The position numbers and the translations under genes were made by a program. From NCBI RefSeq assembly GCF_032716425.1, contig NZ_CP090420.1:806001-870000 (forward strand): DNA of 64,000 nt. Reading direction: 5' to 3'. The DNA comes from Pseudoalteromonas sp. N1230-9 (GTDB lineage Bacteria > Pseudomonadota > Gammaproteobacteria > Enterobacterales > Alteromonadaceae). This document shows positions 1 through 8,117 of this stretch, piece by piece. The stretch's first letter is position 1. Every line of letters starts with the position of its first letter. The notes under the pieces were generated by a model. That model searched no databases and had not been told where the DNA came from. It worked only from the letters and a program-made list of their open reading frames with translations.

Positions 1-1
1 G

Positions 2-679
2 GCCAGTGATGATTGGGCTAACTATTTTATTAATAGTCGCCGAGCCGATGGCATCATTGTGGTTGGTCAAGGTAAAAGCCAAGCAAATATTGAAACTGCT
101 GCAAATGCAGGCGTCCCTTTAGTTGTGTGGGGAGATCCTAAAAGTAAAAGTAACTATCCTATTGTCGGGAGTGATAATTATTTAGGTGGTCGTCTTGCAA
201 CTGAGCACTTATTGGCAAATGGCGCTAAAGATATTTTGTTTTTAGGTGATCCTGGGCATGCTGAAATAGGAGAGCGCCACCGCGGTTATTTAGATGCTAT
301 TTCTGAAGCAAAAGCTACACCTCACGTGGTCTCTATTGATATTACCAGTAGTGCTGCTTACAAAGGAATTAACCAGTTATTGGTAGAAAAAGGGCTGTGT
401 TTTGATGGCATTATGGCGTGTAGTGATATGGTGGCTTTTGGTGCGATGAAAGCGCTAAAAGAGCGTTATATTAGTATTCCAACCGATGTTGCACTGGTTG
501 GCTTTGATGATATTGCTATGGCGGATATCAGTCATCCTTCTTTGTCGAGTATTAAACAAAATACCCAACGAGCCTCGGTTATTCTTGTTGAAAAGTTGTT
601 AGCCCAGTTAGCAGGACAGTCGGTAGAATCTCAAGTTGTTGAAATAGAACTCGTAAATAGGCAGTCGAGCCAGCGCTAA
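2..679 (+). CDS. LacI-family transcriptional regulator, 5' truncated (trehalose locus)
   Basis: The reading frame is open from base 2, so the gene starts outside the window; the GTG at 59 is internal. What remains is about 225 residues of the periplasmic-binding-protein-like effector domain of a LacI/GalR repressor. Visible family features are RADGIIVVG at the start, DNYLGGRLATEHLL, GDPGHAEIGERHRGYLDAI and the late VALVGFDDIAMADISHPSLSSIKQN, which is typical of the C-terminal subdomain. The helix-turn-helix is missing because of the window edge. The gene lies 101 bp upstream of an MFS permease and a trehalase on the same strand, with a LacI-type palindrome between, so it probably senses trehalose or a derivative and controls that pair. 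The family call is secure; the ligand is inferred from context. Confidence 0.9.
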   Translation, partial: ASDDWANYFINSRRADGIIVVGQGKSQANIETAANAGVPLVVWGDPKSKSNYPIVGSDNYLGGRLATEHLLANGAKDILFLGDPGHAEIGERHRGYLDAISEAKATPHVVSIDITSSAAYKGINQLLVEKGLCFDGIMACSDMVAFGAMKALKERYISIPTDVALVGFDDIAMADISHPSLSSIKQNTQRASVILVEKLLAQLAGQSVESQVVEIELVNRQSSQR

Positions 680-711
680 GTCTATTGAATGTTAGCATGA
701 TGTGTAATTTT

Positions 712-731
712 AAATGCAAACGTTTGCATTT
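712..731. promoter_or_regulatory. LacI-family operator palindrome of the trehalose operon
   Basis: A perfect 20-bp palindrome, AAATGCAAACGTTTGCATTT, with the central CG step typical of LacI/GalR operators. It sits 50 bp before the MFS permease start and 33 bp after the regulator stop, the expected place for local repression. That the upstream regulator binds it is inference. Confidence 0.8.
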
Positions 732-780
732 TATTTTGCGCTAAACTAGACTGAATAAAAATAATCATAGGTTGAAGTGA

Positions 781-2031
781 ATGAATCCTATAAGAATAAC
801 CATCGCGCTGGCATGCAGCTATTTTGTCTTTGCTATTATGCTCAATAGTGTGGGCACTGTTATTTTACAAGCAATCAATAGCTTAGATATAAGCAAAACT
901 CAGGCGTCTGTTCTTGAAGGATTTAAGGATCTAAGTATTGCCATTGTGTCATTTTTAGTGGCGTCATTTATCCCTCGTATAGGCTATAAAGTGGCCATGC
1001 TCGGCGCTTTATTATTGGTTGCAGTGATGTGCTTAGTTGTTCCGAGCATTGCTGATTTTTGGGTCTTAAAAGCGCTCTTTGCTGCAATAGGTTGTAGCTT
1101 TGCTGTTATGAAAATCTCTGTTTACTCTGTTATTGGTCAAGTGACTGATAATGCTAATAAACATTCAGCGTTATTAAACACCATTGAAGGGGTGTTTATG
1201 CTTGGCGTGCTGTCGGGCTATTGGATTTTTGCGCTATTTATAGACGCTGATAACCCGCAAAGTAGTCACTGGTTAAATGTTTATTACTTGCTTGCAGCAA
1301 TTGTTGCAGTGGCGTTTGTTTCTGTGATTGCGGCACCAATAAAATCGCCAGAATTAAAAGCCAACCAGCAATCTCAGCTGCATGATTTTATTGATATGTT
1401 AAAGCTGACTTATCAACCTCTGGTGCTTATTTTTGTTGCTAGTGCATTTATGTATGTACTAATAGAGCAAGGTGTGGGCACTTGGTTACCTACCTTTAAT
1501 AATCAAGTTTTAAAATTACCTGTTGATGTCAGTATTCAACTTGCCAGTTTGTTTGCCGCTGCGTTAGCGCTTGGTCGTTTGGTAGCAGGGCAAGTACTTA
1601 GGTTTATTAGTTGGTTTAGTATGCTAATGGGCTGTTTGGTTGCCATGGGTGTGCTTGTATTATTAGTGTTGCCTTTGACTCATGATGTAGATGGAAGCCA
1701 AATAAAAAGTGTGTTTGATGTGCCTTTTGCAGCATACATGCTGCCGCTGATTGGCTTTTTTATGGCGCCGATTTACCCATTACTCAACTCTGTGATGCTG
1801 AGTTCACTAGCTAAGCACAAGCATGCTGCTATGACAGGTTTAATCGTGGTTTTCTCAGCATTAGGAGGAACAACAGGCTCAATTATTACGGGCTTTGTAT
1901 TTGATAAATTTAGCGGGCAGCATGCGTTTTATCTCACATTAGTGCCAATAACCTTGCTACTAATCACCGTTTCAGTCTTTAAAAAAATCACTCTAAAATC
2001 ACAATATCAAGCGGCTTCAAGCGCAGAATAA
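781..2031 (+). CDS. MFS sugar permease, probably trehalose uptake
   Basis: A 416-residue, strongly hydrophobic protein with about 12 predicted membrane segments, the usual size of a major facilitator permease. The first segment begins at residue 5 and a longer loop near residues 190-205 separates two six-helix halves. RIGYKVAM after the second helix and ALGRLVAGQ in the C-terminal half resemble MFS loop motifs, and the C-terminal PIYPLLNSVMLS segment resembles the FucP-like sugar branch, also seen in the sucrose-locus permease in this window. A GAAGTG ribosome site precedes ATG 781. The trehalase starts 9 bp downstream, so the two genes form one operon under the palindrome at 712-731. The inferred role is import of intact trehalose across the inner membrane; no specific substrate residues can be recognised. 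Confidence 0.8.
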   Translation: MNPIRITIALACSYFVFAIMLNSVGTVILQAINSLDISKTQASVLEGFKDLSIAIVSFLVASFIPRIGYKVAMLGALLLVAVMCLVVPSIADFWVLKALFAAIGCSFAVMKISVYSVIGQVTDNANKHSALLNTIEGVFMLGVLSGYWIFALFIDADNPQSSHWLNVYYLLAAIVAVAFVSVIAAPIKSPELKANQQSQLHDFIDMLKLTYQPLVLIFVASAFMYVLIEQGVGTWLPTFNNQVLKLPVDVSIQLASLFAAALALGRLVAGQVLRFISWFSMLMGCLVAMGVLVLLVLPLTHDVDGSQIKSVFDVPFAAYMLPLIGFFMAPIYPLLNSVMLSSLAKHKHAAMTGLIVVFSALGGTTGSIITGFVFDKFSGQHAFYLTLVPITLLLITVSVFKKITLKSQYQAASSAE

Positions 2032-2040
2032 GGGATTATC

Positions 2041-3543
2041 ATGAACTTCGTTAATAGCCAATTATTTAAAGACGTACAGCTAGCTGAAGTGTTTGCTGAT
2101 TCAAAAATGTTTGCTGATGCAGTGCCAAACTTATCTTGGCAAAGTGCCTGTGAGTTGTATCAACTTGTAGGTCCTTTAAAAGGTGATGAGCTGCGTAAAT
2201 TTGTTATGTCGAACTTTGTGTTTGCAGATCAGTCCATTCCGACAGCTAAATTAGACACCGCATCTGTTAAGCAGTACATTCTTGATTTATGGCCGCACTT
2301 GCATCGCAATGCTGATACTGACTTAGCAAGCTCACTGATGCCACTTCAGTTTGACTACATTGTGCCGGGAGGCCGTTTTCAAGAAATTTATTATTGGGAT
2401 AGTTATTTTACTGCCTTAGGTTTAGAAGATACTGGCGACCTAGCAACCATTGAAGCCATGGTTAATAACTTTATTGACCTACAAAAGCGTAATGGCTGTA
2501 TCCCAAATGGTAACCGTGTTTATTATAGCTCTCGCTCGCAACCACCTGTTTTGGCGTTAATGATAGCGATGTTATGGGATGCGAAATATAAACATGAAGC
2601 AGATTTAACTTGGCTGGGAAACGCTGTAAAAGCACTTGAGGCTGAGTATCAATTTTGGATGCAAGGCTGTAACGACCTAAGCAATGAAACGCCTGCTATT
2701 AGGCGTGTCGTAAAAATGCCCAATAAGGCTATTTTAAACCGCTATTGGGATAGTGCGGCAACGCCTCGCCCAGAGTCATTAAAAGAAGATTTACATGATG
2801 CTGAAGGGCTGACAACTGAGCAGCAACAAAGCTATTTTCAACATATCCGTGCGGCATGCGAGTCTGGCTGGGATTTTAGTAGTCGTTGGCTAAGCGATCA
2901 TAGCGATCTGAAAAGTATTGAAACGACCAATATCATACCTGTTGATTTGAATAGTTTATTGTATAACCTAGAGCAAACCCTTGCGCGTTTTTACCGTTTA
3001 CTTGGTGAAGAACAAAAGAGTCAGTCGATTGCTGAGCAGGCTACACTGCGCTTAGATGCAATTAATATCTATTGTTGGAATTCTGAGGCGGGTGTTTATC
3101 GTGATTACAACATTCGACTCAATCAGCAAAGCAGTGTTGATTCAATGGCAATGGCTGTACCTTTGTTTGTAGGCGCTGCATCTGTACAACAAGCTCAACA
3201 AGTGAAGAAAAAACTGATGAGTGAGTTTTTAAAATCCGGTGGTTTAGTGACAACATTGTGTAGTACACCACAGCAATGGGATAGTCCTAATGGCTGGGCG
3301 CCGCTGCAATGGTTTGCTGTAAAAGGTTTAACTGAATATGGCTTTGTCAGCGAAGCTGAAAGCATTATGGAAAATTGGCTAAGCATGATTGAAGTGCGTT
3401 TTTCTGAGGATAAGTGCCTGCTTGAGAAATACAATGTATGCAACATTAGAGACCGTGCTTGTGGAGGAGAGTACATTGTTCAGCAAGGGTTTGGTTGGAC
3501 TAATGGAGTAACATCTCGATTCTATAAACTGCTTAAAAAATAG
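2041..3543 (+). CDS. treF: Cytoplasmic alpha,alpha-trehalase (GH37)
   Basis: This enzyme hydrolyses trehalose to two glucose molecules. Both GH37 signatures are present: PGGRFQEIYYWDSY at residues 109-122 and QWDSPNGWAP in the C-terminal quarter. SGWDFSSRW near residue 275 carries the probable catalytic acid Asp. The barrel-type (alpha/alpha)6 enzyme is 500 residues long and lacks a signal peptide, so it fits cytoplasmic TreF rather than periplasmic TreA. The permease stop is 9 bp upstream, and AAGGGATTATC precedes the ATG. Together with the permease it gives a simple route: import trehalose, then split it inside the cell. The family assignment is very secure; the TreF symbol reflects location more than sequence distance. 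Confidence 0.95.
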   Translation: MNFVNSQLFKDVQLAEVFADSKMFADAVPNLSWQSACELYQLVGPLKGDELRKFVMSNFVFADQSIPTAKLDTASVKQYILDLWPHLHRNADTDLASSLMPLQFDYIVPGGRFQEIYYWDSYFTALGLEDTGDLATIEAMVNNFIDLQKRNGCIPNGNRVYYSSRSQPPVLALMIAMLWDAKYKHEADLTWLGNAVKALEAEYQFWMQGCNDLSNETPAIRRVVKMPNKAILNRYWDSAATPRPESLKEDLHDAEGLTTEQQQSYFQHIRAACESGWDFSSRWLSDHSDLKSIETTNIIPVDLNSLLYNLEQTLARFYRLLGEEQKSQSIAEQATLRLDAINIYCWNSEAGVYRDYNIRLNQQSSVDSMAMAVPLFVGAASVQQAQQVKKKLMSEFLKSGGLVTTLCSTPQQWDSPNGWAPLQWFAVKGLTEYGFVSEAESIMENWLSMIEVRFSEDKCLLEKYNVCNIRDRACGGEYIVQQGFGWTNGVTSRFYKLLKK

Positions 3544-3601
3544 CAATTTGAAATTCTATTTTAACATAAGTAAAAAATTTTGTTGTCCTTCCTTATTCAT
3601 A

Positions 3602-3617
3602 AGTATTTATAAATACT
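3602..3617. promoter_or_regulatory. Palindrome upstream of the csgD-like gene
   Basis: A perfect 16-bp AT-rich palindrome, AGTATTTATAAATACT, lies 70 bp before the start of the CsgD-like regulator and 58 bp after the trehalase stop. It may be a binding site for a regulator of csgD, but AT-rich palindromes also arise by chance. Confidence 0.35.
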
Positions 3618-3687
3618 AAGTTAATTTTGATTGAATCATGTATCTAAACTAGGTATTGTTAATTGGGTATTTCAAGGAGGAAATAAA

Positions 3688-4383
3688 ATGATTCAATCAA
3701 CTTCTGTTTTTCTAAAGGCTCAACCATCATCACAAAACCGTAGCCAAAATTATCAATATTTAATCAAAATGTTAGATGCGTTCTTTGTACGCGTTAAAAT
3801 TGATTCGCGGCTCCCATTGGAGTCATCGCGCGGGGAGTTTGATCTTTATCTTATTGATAGCGCAGGAGCTTATTGGCTTGACTTGCTTCCAGCAGAGTTA
3901 GTGCAACTAGCAAAAAAAAATCGAGTGGTTATTTTTAATGCTGAAGTTAATTCTGTGTGCGAAAAGAATTTACTTCTCAATGGTATAAAAGGCGTATTTT
4001 TTGCGGAGCAATCGCCAGAAGATATTTTTTCTGGACTAATGAAAGTGCTCAATGGCGAGCTATTTTTTAGCTCAAAGAGCATCTCCGTCGTATTTAACTA
4101 TATGTGGTCGGCTATTTCACGAAACCAGTTTAATACAAACAATGATACAACTGGCACGGAAATAGACCTAAATTCACTTACCAAGCGTGAAAAATCAGTT
4201 ATTCATTTACTCGCACAAGGAGCAAGTAATCGCGATATAGCTGAAAGCTTGAATATTAGCGATCACACGGTAAAAACTCACCTTTATAGTGCATTCAAAA
4301 AAACAGCGTCGCGTAATCGTGTTGAACTTGCTAATTGGGCACAAAACTATATGGCTGTGAGCTTATCTTTGCAAAGGCAGTAA
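3688..4383 (+). CDS. csgD: CsgD-like LuxR-family regulator of curli
   Basis: The start is ATG 3688, because a strong AAGGAGGA ribosome site lies just upstream; an upstream extension to 3631 has none. The 231-residue protein has an N-terminal receiver-like region without an obvious phospho-acceptor pocket, as in CsgD, and a C-terminal LuxR helix-turn-helix from LTKREKSVIHLLAQG through SNRDIAESLNISDHTVKTHL. CsgD activates curli operons in enterobacteria. Here the gene converges on csgG, the last gene of the curlin-csgEFG operon. In E. coli csgD is instead the first gene of csgDEFG, so the order differs. The LuxR assignment is certain; the CsgD role rests on neighbourhood and architecture. Confidence 0.82.
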   Translation: MIQSTSVFLKAQPSSQNRSQNYQYLIKMLDAFFVRVKIDSRLPLESSRGEFDLYLIDSAGAYWLDLLPAELVQLAKKNRVVIFNAEVNSVCEKNLLLNGIKGVFFAEQSPEDIFSGLMKVLNGELFFSSKSISVVFNYMWSAISRNQFNTNNDTTGTEIDLNSLTKREKSVIHLLAQGASNRDIAESLNISDHTVKTHLYSAFKKTASRNRVELANWAQNYMAVSLSLQRQ

Positions 4384-4386
4384 AAC

Positions 4387-4436
4387 ATGGCTTGGGTTTT
4401 ATAAGCCATTGTATCAATGGCGCTGTTATCAGCGCC
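4387..4436. terminator. Two hairpins between convergent csgD and csgG
   Basis: ATGGCTT...AAGCCAT (4387-4409) and a perfect GGCGCTG-TTAT-CAGCGCC (4419-4436) fill the 63-bp gap between convergent genes. Neither is followed by a good T-run, so they may act as weak or factor-assisted terminators. Confidence 0.4.
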
Positions 4437-4446
4437 CTAGATTAAG

Positions 4447-5220
4447 TTACACCGTTTTAGCTGACCAAATACCTTTATTGATGCCTTTTAGGATTAAGTC
4501 ACTAAGCGCTTTTTCGATCGCTTGAGTAACACATATACTCATAGGCTCATTGTCTGTATAGCCTGCTTCTGCTTCGGCAAGTCGTTTATAACTCACATAG
4601 CGGAAAAAGCCGGCACGCATTTCTTGGCTTAGTACTTTTTTGCTGGTGGCGACCGATAGTAGTACCTGACCCGTTCGAACATCCACAGCGCGCAAGTAGA
4701 TTGAGATTGCATCTTCTCTGTACAGCTCAGATGCACCAATACCAAAATACTCCATACCAATACCACCCGTTTTAATATTGGTGTCGTAGCTAATAATTCC
4801 TCCTTCAAGAATTATTTTTGCAGTTGTGAGGGGAGGGAGTTCAGGTAAATCCTTATTTTCTGCTTGTGCAGCACGGATTATCTTTCGTTCAGTTAAGATA
4901 TTTTGTAAACCTTCACGTTCAACAGGAATAAACCAATCAGATTCGTGCAAAGCTTGTACTAAAATTGAGTTTGCACCCTGCGTGACGGCGGTTGAAAATG
5001 AACTCACATTCGCTTGTGGTTTGTATTGACCTGTTTGATCTCTAAATGAATAAACAGAAACAGGAATACTGCCCATAGGATGAGGTAGTGCTTGTAGGGC
5101 TCTAAACGTTTCGGTTGGTTCTAATGTTTCGGCTAACCCCTTGCTTGGTGGAACAAGGTTGCCAATTGATGAGCAGCCTGTAAGTATCAATAGTATCGCA
5201 CTTAAAATTACCTTAATCAT
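4447..5220 (-). CDS. csgG: Curli secretion channel lipoprotein CsgG
   Basis: This 257-residue precursor has a lipoprotein signal ending in the lipobox LTGC at residues 13-16, followed by SSIGNLVPPSKG. The body matches CsgG: VSVYSFRDQTGQYKP, ILVQALHESDWFIPVEREGLQNILTER and LRAVDVRTGQVLLSV are hallmark stretches of the family. CsgG forms the nonameric outer-membrane pore through which curlin subunits are exported. It is the last gene of the operon, and its ATG touches the csgF stop at 5220. The length is close to E. coli CsgG (277 residues). No missing key parts are apparent. Confidence 0.95.
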   Translation of the reverse strand: MIKVILSAILLILTGCSSIGNLVPPSKGLAETLEPTETFRALQALPHPMGSIPVSVYSFRDQTGQYKPQANVSSFSTAVTQGANSILVQALHESDWFIPVEREGLQNILTERKIIRAAQAENKDLPELPPLTTAKIILEGGIISYDTNIKTGGIGMEYFGIGASELYREDAISIYLRAVDVRTGQVLLSVATSKKVLSQEMRAGFFRYVSYKRLAEAEAGYTDNEPMSICVTQAIEKALSDLILKGINKGIWSAKTV

Positions 5221-5633
5221 TATTCAAACCTCGGTACTTCAATAACTGTCACAGTGCCATCTAGTATGCTTGTTATTCTAACAGTGATGGTGTCGGTGGT
5301 ACTGGTGATAATTTGTATTTCATAGTCTCCGGTGATAAATGACGAGTCGCCATTGAAAATGCTGTCATCTACTTCTTCACCAAATGCCATATCGGTGATT
5401 TCTCTGACCATACGGTTTAGATAAGTTCGCTCAAGTGAATCTTGAAATTTATCTGCATAATTTTGCTCAATAATGGGGGCTTTATGCTTATTCTGTGATT
5501 GTGCTTTACTTAATAACATATTGCCATTGAGCGGGCTTCCGCCAAAACTGGGATTAATTGGGGTATAAACGAGTTCAGTCGCCCAGCTAGTTTGTAAGTT
5601 GAAAATTATTATTAGTGTAATGATATATTTCAT
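5220..5633 (-). CDS. csgF: Curli assembly factor CsgF
   Basis: The start is taken at ATG 5633, one base after the csgE stop and behind GGATGG; an upstream in-frame ATG four codons earlier lies inside csgE. The 137-residue product has a signal peptide (residues 1 to about 18, hydrophobic IITLIIIFNL) and the mature N-terminus TELVYTPINPSFGG, the CsgF segment that docks into the CsgG pore. NGNMLLSKAQSQN and a C-terminal beta-rich region ending in VIEVPRFE follow. CsgF links the secretion channel to fibre nucleation at the cell surface. Its position between csgE and csgG is the standard order. Confidence 0.92.
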   Translation of the reverse strand: MKYIITLIIIFNLQTSWATELVYTPINPSFGGSPLNGNMLLSKAQSQNKHKAPIIEQNYADKFQDSLERTYLNRMVREITDMAFGEEVDDSIFNGDSSFITGDYEIQIITSTTDTITVRITSILDGTVTVIEVPRFE

Positions 5634-5634
5634 T

Positions 5635-6027
5635 TTACCATCCATTTTTTGCCATATCCGGTGATGATTGTTGCATCTGACTACGCGCCATCGCGTCCAT
5701 AACGCTGTACATTGCTTGTTTTACACGCTCATCCAAAGGTTCAAGGCGACGGCCTAAGTAAGTGACATACACGATTTGATTATTCATTCTTAGTACGAGT
5801 CGTGTGCCTGCTCGCGGTAATACCGTTTCTTTTATTTCGATATTAAAGCCAGCCGTAGAAGGGAGATCGCGCCAGAGGTTCGCAAACTCAAAGTAAAATT
5901 GATGCCCAAAACGGCTTATGCTTCTGTCGAGCACAAGACCATCAATCTCGAGTTCTTTCGCTTGGCTTGTAAAACAATTGAAAGCTAAAAAAATGCAATA
6001 AATACGGATTAAAAGTTGTGTTTTCAT
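5635..6027 (-). CDS. csgE: Curli periplasmic adaptor CsgE
   Basis: A 130-residue protein with a signal peptide of about 23 residues ending near CFTSQA. The mature part begins KELEIDGLVLDRSISRFGHQFYFEF, which fits CsgE, and includes the conserved WRDLP, VLPRAGTRLVL and VYVTYLGRR segments. CsgE caps the periplasmic side of the CsgG channel and delivers curlin to it. The gene lies 35 bp downstream of the curlin gene and is followed after one base by csgF, so curlin and its export machinery appear co-transcribed. That differs from enterobacteria, where structural and accessory genes form two divergent operons. Confidence 0.92.
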   Translation of the reverse strand: MKTQLLIRIYCIFLAFNCFTSQAKELEIDGLVLDRSISRFGHQFYFEFANLWRDLPSTAGFNIEIKETVLPRAGTRLVLRMNNQIVYVTYLGRRLEPLDERVKQAMYSVMDAMARSQMQQSSPDMAKNGW

Positions 6028-6062
6028 AATTGAATGAGGGAGCAGAGCTCCCTCCTAACAGT

Positions 6063-7577
6063 TTACTCTTGAGTTACAGTTGCGATATTGCCATCACCAA
6101 TTTGTGTGATCATCACAGCGTTGTTAGAACCAATAATTGAGCCCTCAACAAGGTTCGCGTTACCTTCTTGCACAACAACAAATGAGTTATTCTCGCCACC
6201 GACCAAAAAAGCACCTTGATCAACACCTACTACAAAGTTTTCAGAGCCAGTCTGACTGATATCAACAGAATGGCCGCTACCTTCCATAATGAGATCTATC
6301 GCATTCAACTCACCACTTTGTGCAAATGAAACTTGGTTACTGTTACTATCAAGAACGCTTGCAAATGTAAGAGCAGCTTCATTTAAGCTACCTTCTTGGT
6401 TAACGGTAATTTCGTTATTATTTGAAGTTAGAGAAGTGTCAGGGTATGACGACTGCACAAGTACAGTGTTTTCATTACCAGCCTGGCTAATATCAACGTC
6501 ATTATCACTACCATTAAAGTTTGCGATATGTGCACTGTTAGCATCACCAATTTGGTTGGTGGTGAATTCATTTTCGTCGCCTACGGCGCCTAGGTAAGCG
6601 TCGTTACCGTTACCATTTTGAAATGCTGTTAGTTCATTATCATTGCCAATAGCGTCAAGAGTGACGGTATTATTATCCTGTGCTTGATTAACTAAAAGAG
6701 CGTTTCCATCACCCATCATTACAGCAGACTCAAAGCTATTACTATTGCCTTCTTGATCAGCGTTAATTTCATTATCATTGCCAGTGATTTCAGCAATAAC
6801 AACACTATTTGAATCGCCATCTTGTTCAAACTCTACTTCATTGGCATCTCCACGCAATGAGGTGAGTATAGCGCTGTTGAAAGAACCGGTTTGATCAATA
6901 ATAATTTCATTACTGTTTCCAACGATTTCATCCGAAGTAAATGCATTGAATAAACCGTCTTGTGCTACCTCAAGTGTATTATCATCACCTTGAACTACAT
7001 TGAATGTCGCTTCATTTAATAAACCTACCTGCGATGCACTAATTGTGTTGTCGTTACCTTGCATATTGAAGTTATATAACCAATGACCACCATCACCTTG
7101 ATTGACTTCAATCGTATTTGCGTCACCTTCGATGATATTAATTGCCTCATTATTAATGCCAAAGAAGCCAGCACCTTGCTGTGCCACATCAATTGTATTG
7201 TCTGTACCAGTAACTTCGGATAACGCACCATTGAGTGTGCCATTTTGATTGTGGGTTATAGTATTAAAATTACCCGTTGCACTTACGAGTGATAAGTTAC
7301 TCGTTTGTGTTTGAGTAACCTCAAGTAAATTACCATCACCCATACTGGTTGTTTCCGCAGTTTGACCAGTACCTTGCTGTATAACAACATGTGAGTTACC
7401 TATTCCAGATGTCGATGTTTGATCAATCGAAACTGAGCTGATTGTGCTTTGCACAGCTACTTGTGTAGCAAGCTCTGAGCTTGATTGAGCTTTATCATCA
7501 ATATTAGCGTATGCAGTAAAGCTTGAGCCCAAAGCGAAGGTAATTGCGCATGTGAGTAGAGATCTTTTTAACTTCAT
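6063..7577 (-). CDS. Large curlin-repeat amyloid subunit (CsgA/CsgB type)
   Basis: A 504-residue secreted protein with signal peptide MKLKRSLLTCAITFALGSS through TAYA. The mature chain is built of about 20 degenerate curlin repeats of 22-24 residues with the pattern N-x5-Q-x-G-x2-N, for example NEIIIDQTGSFN, NEINADQEGNSN and NDVDISQAGNEN, ending in IATVTQE. CsgA and CsgB have five repeats in about 150 residues, so this subunit is roughly four times larger. It is rich in Asp, Asn, Glu and Gln and almost free of basic residues. It is the first gene of the operon with csgE, csgF and csgG and is the only curlin in the window, so it may serve as both fibre subunit and nucleator. The curlin assignment is secure; the single-subunit idea is inference. 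Confidence 0.92.
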   Translation of the reverse strand: MKLKRSLLTCAITFALGSSFTAYANIDDKAQSSSELATQVAVQSTISSVSIDQTSTSGIGNSHVVIQQGTGQTAETTSMGDGNLLEVTQTQTSNLSLVSATGNFNTITHNQNGTLNGALSEVTGTDNTIDVAQQGAGFFGINNEAINIIEGDANTIEVNQGDGGHWLYNFNMQGNDNTISASQVGLLNEATFNVVQGDDNTLEVAQDGLFNAFTSDEIVGNSNEIIIDQTGSFNSAILTSLRGDANEVEFEQDGDSNSVVIAEITGNDNEINADQEGNSNSFESAVMMGDGNALLVNQAQDNNTVTLDAIGNDNELTAFQNGNGNDAYLGAVGDENEFTTNQIGDANSAHIANFNGSDNDVDISQAGNENTVLVQSSYPDTSLTSNNNEITVNQEGSLNEAALTFASVLDSNSNQVSFAQSGELNAIDLIMEGSGHSVDISQTGSENFVVGVDQGAFLVGGENNSFVVVQEGNANLVEGSIIGSNNAVMITQIGDGNIATVTQE

Positions 7578-8117
7578 GATTATTTCCTTTCAGTTATTAT
7601 TAATCAAAGTTCTAATGTTTTTGGTTTAGAACTATGTACCGGCATGCCTTGCCGGATTAAGTGCGTGATATTCTTTTGTGACGTTCAGAAGTGAATGAAA
7701 CGTATTTACTACTCGTTGATAATCTGAATTCTAGATTAACAAGTAATTACTCTAGGCTGATTTTTAGGAATAAAAAATCATCACTTTTTGCTGTTTTTAA
7801 TATTATTTATTTTCAAGGTCTTAAGTTGGGTTTGTTAATTTTTTGTTTAATTAACAAGCTGGAGGTGGTCAAAAAGTGCTAGTTAATATGGGTTGAGTTC
7901 CTAAACAAGAAACTCATTAAAAAGTGCTTTATTTGGCGGTTTTATATTGTTTTTCTCATTTAAAAGTGTGGATTTTTTGTTTCAATAGGTATTTTCCTTG
8001 CTAGTTGAATGTGATTTGCCATTTATAAAATATGCCATGTGATATTCATTCAGAAGTAATGAGCTTTGTTGGTCGAGTCTACCCCTCGGCCAGTTCAACT
8101 AATTATGGATAGAAAAT
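7578..8117. other. Intergenic region between curlin and subtilase genes
   Basis: A 540-bp AT-rich spacer between divergent genes that must hold both promoters. A perfect 6-bp-arm inverted repeat, CCGGCA-TGCCT-TGCCGG, lies at 7639-7655, about 60 bp upstream of the curlin start. A short 63-codon frame at 7691-7882 has no ribosome site or recognisable family and is judged spurious. GGATAGAAAAT precedes the protease ATG. No other structure was recognised. Confidence 0.5.

Noticed and set aside
7691..7882. Small gene of 63 codons between curlin and subtilase
   Set aside because: It has no ribosome site, no recognisable domain and lies in AT-rich promoter DNA.
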